Shown: piece after piece, positions 1 to 7,032 of the stretch
Numbering within the stretch: the stretch's first letter is position 1
Layout: each line of letters begins with the position of its first letter
Assembly (NCBI GenBank): GCA_910576895.1
Contig: CAJTJZ010000040.1
Coordinates: 1-27,551, forward strand
DNA from: an uncultured Lachnospiraceae bacterium
Lineage (GTDB): Bacteria > Bacillota > Clostridia > Lachnospirales > Lachnospiraceae
Direction of reading: 5' to 3'
Length of the DNA: 27,551 nucleotides
Notes under the pieces: model-generated
Told to the model about the DNA's origin: nothing
Database searches by the model: none
Seen by the model: the letters and a program-made list of their open reading frames with translations, nothing else
Position numbers and translations under genes: made by a program

Positions 1-28
1 CAATGCTTTTCATAAATGAAAAGTATTG
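1..28. repeat. Inverted repeat at the left window edge
   Basis: Two 13-base arms (1-13 and 16-28) are complementary except for one G/T position, which would be a G-U pair in a plus-strand RNA and a C/A mismatch in a minus-strand RNA. It lies about 100 bases past the stop of the SCIFF maturase gene and could be its terminator, but the bases that would carry the U-tract are outside the window. Nothing else is visible between it and the gene. Confidence 0.4.
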
Positions 29-131
29 CAAACTTTAGGGGATGGGTAATTGACTTGACTATTCCTTTCTAAATTATATTTCTTACCGTTCTCTTTCTTT
101 TCCTATTATTCCCTATTTAGAAAATTTTATT

Positions 132-1535
132 TCAAGCACTGACATGATTTGCCATAGCTGCTTTCATCATAATTGCACATTCAATTCGCTTTCTTTGTAA
201 TTCACATCCAATATCATAAGCATCATTAATCTTTCCATGAAAATGATAAGAATTTGCTGCACATCCCCCACTACAATAATATCTTGCAAAACATTCTTGA
301 CATTTTTTCTTTGCATAGACATTACAAGTTTTAAATTCATTCTGCAAATCTATATTTACAATACCTGTTTCTACATTTCCAAGCAAAAATTCTGTCATTC
401 CAACAAATTGATGACATGGGTAAAGATCTCCCCAAGGGGTAACAGCTAGATATTCTGTACCAGAACCACAACCTGACAATCGTTTTGCCACACATGGTCC
501 TCCACTTAAATCTATCATAAAATGGAAAAACTGAAATGCTCTACCCTCTTTTTGCCTTTTTAACATTTCTACAGCAAGTTTATCATATTCTGCACAAATA
601 ATTGGCACATCTTCCTCTGTAATTGCATAGGGTTCTTCTGGTGGTGATACTACTGGCTCTATAGAAATCTGTTTAAATCCATGATCTGCAAGACTTAAGA
701 CATCTTTAGAAAAATCTGTATTATAATGCGTAAATGTTCCACGTACATAATACTTTTCCTGATTTCTGCTATCTGCAAATTTTTTAAATTTTGGCAAAAT
801 AAAGTCATAACTTCCTTTTCCATTGCGAGATGGACGCATCTTATCATGAACTTCTTTTCGTCCATCAATGCTTAACACTACATTGCCCATTTCTTTATTG
901 CAAAATTCCATAATTTCTTCATTTAATAAAACACCATTTGTTGTTAATGTAAAACGGAAATTTTTATTATAAAGCTTTTCTTGCTCTCTGCCATAGGCAA
1001 CAAGTTGTTTTACTACTTCAAAATTCATCAGTGGCTCTCCACCAAAAAAATCTACTTCCAGATTTCTTCTCTTTCCAGAATTTGCAATTAAAAAGTCAAG
1101 TGCTTTTTTCCCAACCTCAAAACTCATCAATGCCCGATCCCCTTGATACTCTCCTTGTCCCGCAAAACAATAAGGACAAGCTAAGTTACAATCATGGGAA
1201 ATATGAAGGCATAATGCTTTTACTACGGTTTTCCTTTTTTTAAAATCTGTTAGATATTGTTTATAAATATCTTCTGTAAATAACGTCTTATTTTGCTTTA
1301 ATTGCTCAATTTCATCAAAAACTTCTAAAATAGCCTCTCTTGTAACAGGTTCTTTTATCAAATCCTGATTCTCTTGATTTGAATATTTAGAAAGCATTTT
1401 TAATGTAATGGCTTCTTTTTCTTCCTTTTCATATAATGCAATAATATCATAAGCTAAATCATCTACTACATGAACACTTCCGCTATTTACATCCAATATA
1501 ATATTATATCCATTATTTTTATACTGGTGTATCAC
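132..1535 (-). CDS. scfB: Radical SAM/SPASM maturase of the SCIFF peptide
   Basis: A 467-residue enzyme expected to install thioether (ranthipeptide) crosslinks in the SCIFF precursor encoded just upstream. An N-terminal region of about 100 residues probably recognises the leader peptide. The radical SAM core follows, with the CX3CX2C cluster motif at Cys116, Cys120 and Cys123 and a GGEP motif at 165-168. The C-terminal SPASM region carries many cysteines (348, 356, 374, 404, 412, 415, 421, 425, 444), as expected for two auxiliary Fe-S clusters. The start codon is GTG at 1533-1535, with AAGGAG about eight bases upstream. It is the second gene after scfA on the same strand, 176 bases away. Family recognition (SCIFF maturase, CteB-like) is from motifs and context and is strong; the biological role of the product is not known to me. 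Confidence 0.95.
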   Translation of the reverse strand: MIHQYKNNGYNIILDVNSGSVHVVDDLAYDIIALYEKEEKEAITLKMLSKYSNQENQDLIKEPVTREAILEVFDEIEQLKQNKTLFTEDIYKQYLTDFKKRKTVVKALCLHISHDCNLACPYCFAGQGEYQGDRALMSFEVGKKALDFLIANSGKRRNLEVDFFGGEPLMNFEVVKQLVAYGREQEKLYNKNFRFTLTTNGVLLNEEIMEFCNKEMGNVVLSIDGRKEVHDKMRPSRNGKGSYDFILPKFKKFADSRNQEKYYVRGTFTHYNTDFSKDVLSLADHGFKQISIEPVVSPPEEPYAITEEDVPIICAEYDKLAVEMLKRQKEGRAFQFFHFMIDLSGGPCVAKRLSGCGSGTEYLAVTPWGDLYPCHQFVGMTEFLLGNVETGIVNIDLQNEFKTCNVYAKKKCQECFARYYCSGGCAANSYHFHGKINDAYDIGCELQRKRIECAIMMKAAMANHVSA

Positions 1536-1623
1536 TATTTCTACTCCTTTCTTATATTAATACAATATAAGATATATTATTTATAATCAATATTGGATAC
1601 AATCCCTGTTCTATCAAGAAACA

Positions 1624-1671
1624 GGAAGTTTAAACAAAAGCAGAACAGATTCTGCTCCTGTTTAAACTTCC
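1624..1671 (-). repeat. Long palindrome between scfA and scfB
   Basis: Arms 1624-1636 and 1659-1671 are perfectly complementary over 13 bases. A second stem inside (1639-1644 with 1651-1656, loop 1645-1650) gives one long, nearly continuous hairpin. No clear U-tract follows on either strand, so it is not a standard terminator. It could stabilise the upstream scfA message or attenuate read-through into scfB, so that more peptide than enzyme is made (inference). Confidence 0.6.
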
Positions 1672-1711
1672 AAAAATTGTTTAAAATTTTAAGCCTGCTG
1701 CAATTTCTTTC

Positions 1712-1858
1712 TTACTTATTTATTTTTTCACAACTTTGATTTCCTACCGTACAAGAAGTTTTACAAGCAGACTGACAAGATGTTTGGCATTCACCACAGC
1801 CACCCTTTTTCATAGATTCCTCTAAATTTCTTGTTGTTAATGATTGAATATGTTTCAT
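1712..1858 (-). CDS. scfA: SCIFF ranthipeptide precursor (six cysteines)
   Basis: A 48-residue precursor peptide. The leader (MKHIQSLTTRNLEESMKKGG) is followed by a core with six cysteines at 21, 24, 28, 32, 36 and 43, interleaved with Ser and Thr that can serve as thioether acceptors. This is the 'six cysteines in forty-five' pattern. A longer reading frame extends upstream to 1921, but the ATG at 1856-1858 has AAGGAGGAA at 1865-1873 and gives the family's usual length and N-terminus. Neighbours: the maturase gene lies downstream on the same strand. No export or protease gene is adjacent. Confidence 0.95.
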   Translation of the reverse strand: MKHIQSLTTRNLEESMKKGGCGECQTSCQSACKTSCTVGNQSCEKINK

Positions 1859-1929
1859 AAAAAATTCCTCCTTATATTTGATCTTTCTTTTTATAGACAA
1901 TAGCATCGCAAGTGATTCCATCCTTGCAA

Positions 1930-1983
1930 AGTGTTTTTATACAATAACAAACTCTCTTTTTCTGCTATTGCGTAAAAACCACT
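1930..1983 (-). other. 5'-end hairpin of the scfA transcript
   Basis: Bases 1966-1983 and 1930-1946 pair over about 16 positions (one bulged base, one mismatch, one G-U on the minus strand), enclosing a 19-base loop. The predicted transcription start from the promoter at 1991-2018 falls near 1984, so the stem would begin at the first bases of the mRNA. Such a stem can protect against RNase J, which is encoded in this window; that function is inference. Confidence 0.55.
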
Positions 1984-1990
1984 AGTTTGC

Positions 1991-2018
1991 ATTATAACAT
2001 ACTATTCGCAGTTTGCAA
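1991..2018 (-). promoter_or_regulatory. scfA promoter with extended -10
   Basis: On the minus strand: -35 TTGCAA (2013-2018), 16-base spacer, -10 TATAAT (1991-1996) preceded by TG in the extended -10 position. The 8-mer TGCAAACT occurs twice, at 2010-2017 and 1984-1991, flanking the -10 with a 26-base period; this may be an operator. Confidence 0.7.
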
Positions 2019-2049
2019 GAGTTTTTCCCATCTTTTTTCACTTTTTCTA

Positions 2050-2078
2050 TTGACAACCTTCCACACTTACGATATCAT
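2050..2078 (+). promoter_or_regulatory. rpsT promoter
   Basis: -35 TTGACA at 2050-2055, 17-base spacer, -10 TATCAT at 2073-2078. It lies about 90 bases upstream of the S20 start and reads away from the SCIFF operon. Confidence 0.75.
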
Positions 2079-2085
2079 AATATGC

Positions 2086-2125
2086 GTGTGTTTTATTAGA
2101 ACGTCCGTGTCCGGCTTTAATAAAC
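2086..2125 (+). other. rpsT leader stem-loop
   Basis: The segment GTGTTTTATTA and the segment TAATAAACAC pair with one bulged T, enclosing about 19 bases that include a short CCG/CGG stem. It sits in the 5' untranslated region of rpsT, just after the predicted start of transcription. It may be a feedback site for S20; I do not recognise it as a named leader family. Confidence 0.4.
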
Positions 2126-2165
2126 ACATCTAATCAGAAAATTTTATCAGATGGAGGTGTTTATC

Positions 2166-2429
2166 TTGGCTAATATTAAATCTGCGAAAAAAAGAATCCT
2201 TGTTGCTGAAAAAAGAGCAGCAAGAAATAAAGCTGTAAAGTCTTCTGTAAAGACTGCAATTAAAAAAGTTTATACTGCTATCGAAGCAGGTGATAAAGCT
2301 GCTGCTGCCGATGCTTTAAAGGCTGCTAGTATTAAAATTATGAAAGCTTCCAGCAAAGGCATTTATCATAAGCGTACAGCTTCCAGAAAGGTTTCCCGTC
2401 TTACATTAGCTGTAAACAAGATGGCTTAG
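2166..2429 (+). CDS. rpsT: 30S ribosomal protein S20
   Basis: An 87-residue, Lys/Ala-rich primary binding protein of 16S rRNA. The N-terminus ANIKSAKKR and the C-terminal lysine-rich helical hairpin are typical of S20. A frame begins at ATG 2151, but that ATG is part of the ribosome binding site (GGAGGTG, 2153-2159). The TTG at 2166-2168, seven bases after it, gives the exact family N-terminus, so it is chosen. It is monocistronic: own promoter upstream, strong terminator downstream. The position next to holA is usual in Firmicutes, though there the two are often divergent or reversed. Confidence 0.97.
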   Translation: MANIKSAKKRILVAEKRAARNKAVKSSVKTAIKKVYTAIEAGDKAAAADALKAASIKIMKASSKGIYHKRTASRKVSRLTLAVNKMA

Positions 2430-2475
2430 TGACAAAAAGATCATCACTTTTTGTTTATATATTGACCTTATCAAA

Positions 2476-2508
2476 GAGGCTGCCATGGTGTGGGCAGCTT
2501 CTTTTTTT
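2476..2508 (+). terminator. Rho-independent terminator of rpsT
   Basis: GAGGCTGCC (2476-2484) pairs with GGCAGCTTC (2493-2501), with one G-U, followed by seven Ts at 2502-2508. A GTG in the loop opens the reading frame that runs into holA, so the 5' end of that frame is non-coding. Confidence 0.9.
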
Positions 2509-2573
2509 ATTTATGTAACAATAGATTTTCTAGTAAAACTTACAATAAACGATATTGTTTAGAAAGGAAATTT

Positions 2574-3557
2574 ATGCAACGAATTAAAGAACATATTAAA
2601 TCCCATCAATTTTCACGTTGTTATCTTCTTTATGGACAAGAAGATTATTTAAAAAAACTTTATAAAAACCAATTAAAAAAAGCAATCTTAACAGATGAAA
2701 ATGATATAAATTACTCGTATTTTGAAGGTCATGGAATTTCCATACCACAACTTGTACTTTCTGCACAAACGCTTCCTTTTTTCAACGATTATCGTTTTAT
2801 ATTAGTAGAAAATAGTGGACTCTTTGGCTCACAAAGTGAACTTCCTGATCAAATCAAAGACTTCCCTAAAACTACAATTCTTGTTTTTGTGGAAAAAGAA
2901 GTAGATAAACGAAATCGCCTTTATAAAGCAGTCGCTTCTATTGGAACTATCTGTGAAATGAATGGTATGGAAGAAAAAAATTTAAAACTTTGGGCTGCTT
3001 CTTTGCTTTCGAAAGAACATAAAAAAATTCGAGAATCCGACCTTATTTATTTCTTTGAAAAAAGTGGTACAAATATGGAACTGCTTTCAAAAGAACTGGA
3101 AAAACTTATAAGCTATACTGGTGATAATGAAATTGTAACACGTGAAGATATTGATGCTATCTGTACAACACAAGTTGTTAGTCAGATTTTTGCTATGATT
3201 GACTCTTTCATAAATGGATCTATGGCAGCAGCACTCCATTTGTATAAAGATCTTTTATCTAGTCGTGAAAAACCTTTATCTATTTTATTTTTAATTTCCA
3301 GACATTTTCATATTTTGCTTCAAATGAAAGAAGCACAGGCATTGCAAGTCGATGATAAAACAGCGGCAAGTCGTATTGGTGTGCCGCCGTTTTCTATTAA
3401 AAAATACCGCAAACAAGCATATCATTTTACAGAGCAGGAATTAAAATATTTTCTAGAAACCTGCCTTTCCCTAGAACATGATATAAAATCTGGACAACTC
3501 CATGAGCAAATTGCAGTAGAACTATTATTGGCAAAGATTGCAGCTTTGCCAAAATAA
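2574..3557 (+). CDS. holA: DNA polymerase III subunit delta
   Basis: A 327-residue clamp-loader subunit that opens the sliding clamp. The N-terminal RFC-fold region has the typical 'YLLYGQEDYL' segment near residue 20, then a helical lid and a C-terminal collar ending in a leucine-rich helix. No P-loop is present, as expected for delta. The frame is open back to 2490, but that part overlaps the rpsT terminator. ATG 2574 is preceded by AGAAAGGAAA (2561-2570) and matches the family start. The gene converges with the lipoprotein gene, with only 38 bases between the two stops and no clear terminator there. Confidence 0.93.
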   Translation: MQRIKEHIKSHQFSRCYLLYGQEDYLKKLYKNQLKKAILTDENDINYSYFEGHGISIPQLVLSAQTLPFFNDYRFILVENSGLFGSQSELPDQIKDFPKTTILVFVEKEVDKRNRLYKAVASIGTICEMNGMEEKNLKLWAASLLSKEHKKIRESDLIYFFEKSGTNMELLSKELEKLISYTGDNEIVTREDIDAICTTQVVSQIFAMIDSFINGSMAAALHLYKDLLSSREKPLSILFLISRHFHILLQMKEAQALQVDDKTAASRIGVPPFSIKKYRKQAYHFTEQELKYFLETCLSLEHDIKSGQLHEQIAVELLLAKIAALPK

Positions 3558-3595
3558 TAGAACAATGGTTATTCATACCAATACTATTTGATATT

Positions 3596-4705
3596 TTATG
3601 GCGTTTCCATACTAGTGAGCTTTTCTTCTACATTTTCCTTTGTAAATATATCTTCCATAACATATTGTATTTTATCAATCTCATCTCCTGTACGAAGCCG
3701 CTTTACAACATCTTCTACATAAGAACCATAAGATATGTTTTGTTCTATTTCTACATTGATTTTTCCATCTCTTACAAATTCTAATCCTTCTTTGGAAGCA
3801 CCAAAAGAAATAACTGCAATTTCACCATCTGCTCCATATGTCTTTTCTGTCTTATCTAAAAACTGCAAAACTTCAAATGCTATTTGATCATTTCCGCAAA
3901 TTATGGCATCTATTTTTTCTTCTTGCTCTAATAATTCTTGTACTTTTTCTATTGAAATTCCTAAAACTGCATCTTCCTTTTCTTGTTCTTGTAATTCTTT
4001 TTGATCATCAAAAATGTTCCAATGATCTTGTTTTGCTATTTGTTTTTGTTCTAAAAATCCCTCAAATCTTCCTTTGATTGCCATAGAATCTATAGAATCT
4101 CTTACCATTACAATCTGGACTTCTTCCTCATTGTTATGTCCTTTTTGCTTAAGATATTCTTCCAGCCAATCACCAGCATCATACCCTTCTTGAAAATAGT
4201 CAGAGCCTATCCAAGCTGTATAAAGCTGATTATCTTCTACTTCAATTTTATTTCCAACAAGGATTACTGGAATCTCTGCTTGTTTTGCTTCTTCCAGTAC
4301 GGTCTCCCATTCCTTACTTTCCCCAAGCGGTGCAATAATCATATAATCCATATCTTTTTTCATAAATTCACGAATTGTTGTAAACTGCTGTTCTTCATTT
4401 TCTCCTGAATCTTCTGTAAATAAAGTATATCCGCCTTCTTCTGTAAAAGTATCACTTATGGAATCTATCATCATTTTCTTATTATCGAAAGAACCTGCTA
4501 TCGAAAATCCAATTGTAATACTATCATTTTCATTTTCTGATGGTGTTTTTTCATTATTTTCTTCTATTTGTTGGTTATCTTCCTTAGAAACCAAATCATT
4601 ATTATCATTTTTGGAATCTATCTCTTTTTCTTTACTACAACCTGTTATTGCTGTTATAGTAATAACAGTTACTGCAAATATCATACTAAGTATTCTTCTT
4701 TTCAT
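3596..4705 (-). CDS. Sugar-binding-type substrate-binding lipoprotein
   Basis: A 369-residue exported lipoprotein of the periplasmic-binding type I (RbsB/Peripla_BP_4-like) family. A positively charged start and hydrophobic segment (5-19) lead to a lipobox ending at Cys23. A very acidic, Asn/Glu/Ser-rich linker follows to about residue 60, then the binding fold opens with 'ITIGFSIAGSF'. Segments such as 'YMIIAPLGE' and 'AIICGNDQIAFEVL' are typical of the ribose-binding fold. No permease, ATPase or kinase gene is adjacent, so the ligand cannot be read from context. It has its own promoter, and an AGGAGG ribosome binding site lies at about 4711-4716. It may serve a distant transporter or act as a sensor partner. 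Confidence 0.85.
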   Translation of the reverse strand: MKRRILSMIFAVTVITITAITGCSKEKEIDSKNDNNDLVSKEDNQQIEENNEKTPSENENDSITIGFSIAGSFDNKKMMIDSISDTFTEEGGYTLFTEDSGENEEQQFTTIREFMKKDMDYMIIAPLGESKEWETVLEEAKQAEIPVILVGNKIEVEDNQLYTAWIGSDYFQEGYDAGDWLEEYLKQKGHNNEEEVQIVMVRDSIDSMAIKGRFEGFLEQKQIAKQDHWNIFDDQKELQEQEKEDAVLGISIEKVQELLEQEEKIDAIICGNDQIAFEVLQFLDKTEKTYGADGEIAVISFGASKEGLEFVRDGKINVEIEQNISYGSYVEDVVKRLRTGDEIDKIQYVMEDIFTKENVEEKLTSMETP

Positions 4706-4743
4706 AAAATCCTCCTATTTTGTCTTATATTGATTGTATTTTT

Positions 4744-4757
4744 AGAAATTAATTTCT
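4744..4757. promoter_or_regulatory. Perfect 14-base palindrome in the lipoprotein leader
   Basis: AGAAATTAATTTCT reads the same on both strands and lies between the predicted start of transcription (about 4766) and the ribosome binding site. It is a candidate operator; no regulator gene is adjacent. Confidence 0.35.
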
Positions 4758-4772
4758 CTCTTTTGCATCATA

Positions 4773-4801
4773 ATTATAGTATAGTCCTAAATTATTTGCA
4801 A
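4773..4801 (-). promoter_or_regulatory. Promoter of the substrate-binding lipoprotein
   Basis: Minus strand: -35 TTGCAA (4796-4801), 17-base spacer, -10 TATAAT (4773-4778). Confidence 0.75.
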
Positions 4802-4840
4802 GTGGATTCTATTTACTTTAATGGGCATGACAAGGATAAA

Positions 4841-4880
4841 AAAATCCGCTATATTAAATAAATAATATAACGGATTTTTT
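4841..4880 (-). terminator. Terminator of the transketolase genes
   Basis: The arms at 4841-4856 and 4863-4880 form a stem of about 15 pairs with a six-base loop, with A-runs on one side and T-runs on the other, so it can work in both directions. It lies 17 bases past the stop of the transketolase C-terminal gene. Confidence 0.85.
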
Positions 4881-4897
4881 ATCTATTTACTATTTTC

Positions 4898-5836
4898 TTA
4901 AATCCAAGCTTTTACTTGCTCATAAATTCCTTTACCATCTAATTTATATTTTTCAAGTAAAGCAACGGCTGGACCAGATTCACCAAACATATCCTGCATT
5001 CCAATTTTTAAAACAGGTGTTGGAGCTTTTGCACAAAGTACATCACATACTGCACTTCCCAGTCCTCCAATCACAGAATGTTCCTCTACCGTTACTATCT
5101 TTCCTGTTTCTTTTGCTGCTGCAACAATTAAATCTTCATCTAAAGGCTTAATCGTATGAATGTTAATTACTTTTGCATCTACGCCCTCTTTTGCAAGCAT
5201 TTCAGCAGCTTCTAAGGCATAGCCAACTTCAAGACCTGTTGCAACAATCGTAAGATCTTTTCCTTCTCGAAGAACAACACCTTTTCCTAATTCAAATTTA
5301 TAATCCTTATTATCATTAATCACAGGAGCTGCTAAACGACCAAATCTGCAATAAACAGGTCCTTCATGCTCCAATGCTGCACGTACTGCTGCTTTTGCCT
5401 CTACATCATCCGATGGATTTAAAACAACCATGCCCGGAATTGTCCGCATTAAAGCAATATCTTCATTACATTGATGAGATGCACCATCTTCTCCAACAGA
5501 GATACCAGCATGGGTAGCACCAATCTTTACATTTAATTTTGGATAACCTACAGCATTACGTACTTGTTCAAAAGCACGACCTGCTGCAAACATAGCAAAA
5601 GAGCTAACAAATGGAATCTTTCCTGTGGCAGCAATTCCAGCAGCAATTCCTACCATATTACACTCTGCAATTCCACAGTCAATATGACGATCTGGATAAG
5701 CTTTCTTAAAAATGCCAGTTTGTGTAGCCGCAGCAAGATCAGCATCCAAAACAACTAAATTAGGAAACTCCTCTGCTAATTCGGTCAATGCGTTACCATA
5801 ACTTACTCTTGTTGCAATTTTCTTTACTTCTGACAT
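4898..5836 (-). CDS. Transketolase, C-terminal subunit
   Basis: A 312-residue half transketolase holding the pyrimidine-binding and C-terminal domains. With the N-terminal subunit it transfers two-carbon units between pentose and other sugar phosphates, using thiamine diphosphate. The catalytic glutamate is expected at Glu58 in 'GIAECNMVGIAAG'. A conserved 'HAGISVGEDGASHQ' segment follows near residue 110. The start overlaps the end of the N-subunit gene by 13 bases, with AGGTG before the ATG, so translation is probably coupled. The split two-gene form is common in Clostridia and archaea and is not a frameshift. 1-deoxyxylulose-5-phosphate synthase is a related alternative, but the separate N-subunit argues against it. 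Confidence 0.93.
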   Translation of the reverse strand: MSEVKKIATRVSYGNALTELAEEFPNLVVLDADLAAATQTGIFKKAYPDRHIDCGIAECNMVGIAAGIAATGKIPFVSSFAMFAAGRAFEQVRNAVGYPKLNVKIGATHAGISVGEDGASHQCNEDIALMRTIPGMVVLNPSDDVEAKAAVRAALEHEGPVYCRFGRLAAPVINDNKDYKFELGKGVVLREGKDLTIVATGLEVGYALEAAEMLAKEGVDAKVINIHTIKPLDEDLIVAAAKETGKIVTVEEHSVIGGLGSAVCDVLCAKAPTPVLKIGMQDMFGESGPAVALLEKYKLDGKGIYEQVKAWI

Positions 5837-6660
5837 AATGCTTCACCTACTTTCTCCAAATCTGCCATTGCAGTAGCATACTCCTCATCATTTGGAGCTT
5901 TTCCATGCCATCCTACATTATTTTCCATATAAGAAACGCCTTTTCCTTTTGTGCTATGTGCAATAATTGCTGTTGGCTGTCCCTTGGTAGCTTTTGCTTC
6001 ATCAAATGCTTTCTTTAAATCATCATAGTCATGGGCATCTACATTAATTACATGGAAATTAAATGCCTCAAACTTCTTATCAATTGGATATGGAGAACAT
6101 ACATCCTCAATCTTACCATCAATTTGAAGTCCATTATTATCTACAATTACAACTAAATTATCAAGTTTTCTTGCACCTGCAAACATAGAAGCTTCCCAAA
6201 CTTGTCCCTCTTGAATCTCTCCATCTCCAAGAAGTGTATAAACACGATAGGAATCATTACTTAATTTTGCAGATAATGCCATACCAACGGCTGCAGAAAT
6301 GCCTTGTCCTAAAGAACCACTAGACATATCAACGCCCGGAATATGCTTCATATCTGGATGTCCTTGTAAATAAGAACCAAGATGACGAAGTGTCTTTAAA
6401 TCCTCAACCGGAAAATATCCTCTTTGTGCCAAAGTAGAATATAGACCCGGTGCTGTATGTCCTTTTGATAATACAAAACGATCTCTATCTGCTTTCTTTG
6501 GATCTTTTGGGTCAATATTCATTTCTTCAAAATATAAATAAGTAAAAATATCTGCTGCTGACAAAGAACCACCCGGATGCCCTGCCTTCGCACTATGAAC
6601 TGCGGTAACAATACCCTTACGAACCTCGTTCGCAGTTTTTTGAAGTTCTAATTTATCCAT
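5824..6660 (-). CDS. Transketolase, N-terminal subunit
   Basis: A 278-residue subunit carrying the thiamine-diphosphate-binding domain. The signature GDG (145-147) runs to the paired asparagines at 175-176. 'KAGHPGGSLSAADI' (25-38) and 'SKGHTAPGLY' (65-74) are typical transketolase segments. The frame opens at ATG 6672, but GGAG at 6667-6670 precedes the ATG at 6658-6660 by six bases, so the inner start (MDKLELQK) is preferred. It is first in a two-gene unit with the C-subunit. Upstream lies a roughly 370-base intergenic region with a terminator for tal and a structured leader. Confidence 0.93.
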   Translation of the reverse strand: MDKLELQKTANEVRKGIVTAVHSAKAGHPGGSLSAADIFTYLYFEEMNIDPKDPKKADRDRFVLSKGHTAPGLYSTLAQRGYFPVEDLKTLRHLGSYLQGHPDMKHIPGVDMSSGSLGQGISAAVGMALSAKLSNDSYRVYTLLGDGEIQEGQVWEASMFAGARKLDNLVVIVDNNGLQIDGKIEDVCSPYPIDKKFEAFNFHVINVDAHDYDDLKKAFDEAKATKGQPTAIIAHSTKGKGVSYMENNVGWHGKAPNDEEYATAMADLEKVGEALCQK

Positions 6661-6763
6661 TTCAATCTCCATTTCTCACTGATACAATCATAATAATATT
6701 TACCTTTTTAGTCTTTGTCTCTTATCATGATTTTATTCTAAATTCGCTCTCATTCATAAAAAA

Positions 6764-6869
6764 GCAATTCTTATAGCAAAGAGGACTTCCGATAGCAGGA
6801 GAAATCCTCCCCACTATATTCAGTCTTTTGTGTCTCCATAAGAAGCTTACGCCTCTTCACTTAGACTGA
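6764..6869 (-). ncRNA. Candidate structured leader RNA upstream of transketolase
   Basis: Read on the minus strand, this segment offers several stems. A 7-pair stem TCAGTCT/AGACTGA (6863-6869 with 6820-6826) encloses a GAAG/CTTC stem. A 9-pair stem joins 6801-6809 with 6781-6789 and has an 11-base loop. An alternative stem (6792-6801 with 6807-6817) would exclude the 9-pair stem. TTCTTATGG (6837-6845) can also pair with CTATAAGAA (6768-6776), just before six Ts at 6758-6763. Exclusive pairings followed by a T-run resemble an attenuator or riboswitch. I do not match it to a known riboswitch consensus. A weak promoter-like pair (TTTAGA 6891-6896, TATTAT 6869-6874) overlaps the outer stem, so the true 5' end is uncertain. 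Confidence 0.4.
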
Positions 6870-6927
6870 TAATAACTGCTCTTATCTTTTTCTAAATACG
6901 CCTATCTAGAATTAGCATATTTATTAT

Positions 6928-6954
6928 GAAAAAACTGTTTCCGTTGGGAAAACA
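6928..6954 (-). terminator. Terminator of tal
   Basis: On the minus strand TGTTTTCC and GGAAACA pair around CAAC, followed by GTTTTTTC (6928-6935). This separates araD-tal from the transketolase genes. The T-run exists only on the minus strand. Confidence 0.7.
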
Positions 6955-7032
6955 TAAAAAATACTTATTATACTTATGTTTGCAACAATCCCTTCGGTTT
7001 CCAGTGCAGTTACATATTACAATACATAAAGA

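Noticed and set aside
2490..2573. N-terminal extension of holA from a GTG at 2490
   Set aside because: The extension overlaps the rpsT terminator stem and T-run; the ATG at 2574 has a ribosome binding site and the family N-terminus.
5824..5836. Frameshift splitting transketolase
   Set aside because: The two-gene form with a 13-base overlap and an own ribosome binding site is the normal split transketolase of many Clostridia.
6764..6869. Known riboswitch (TPP, glycine, lysine, THF, SAM, cobalamin, T-box) in the tkt leader
   Set aside because: None of the conserved cores of these families could be found by eye in the segment.
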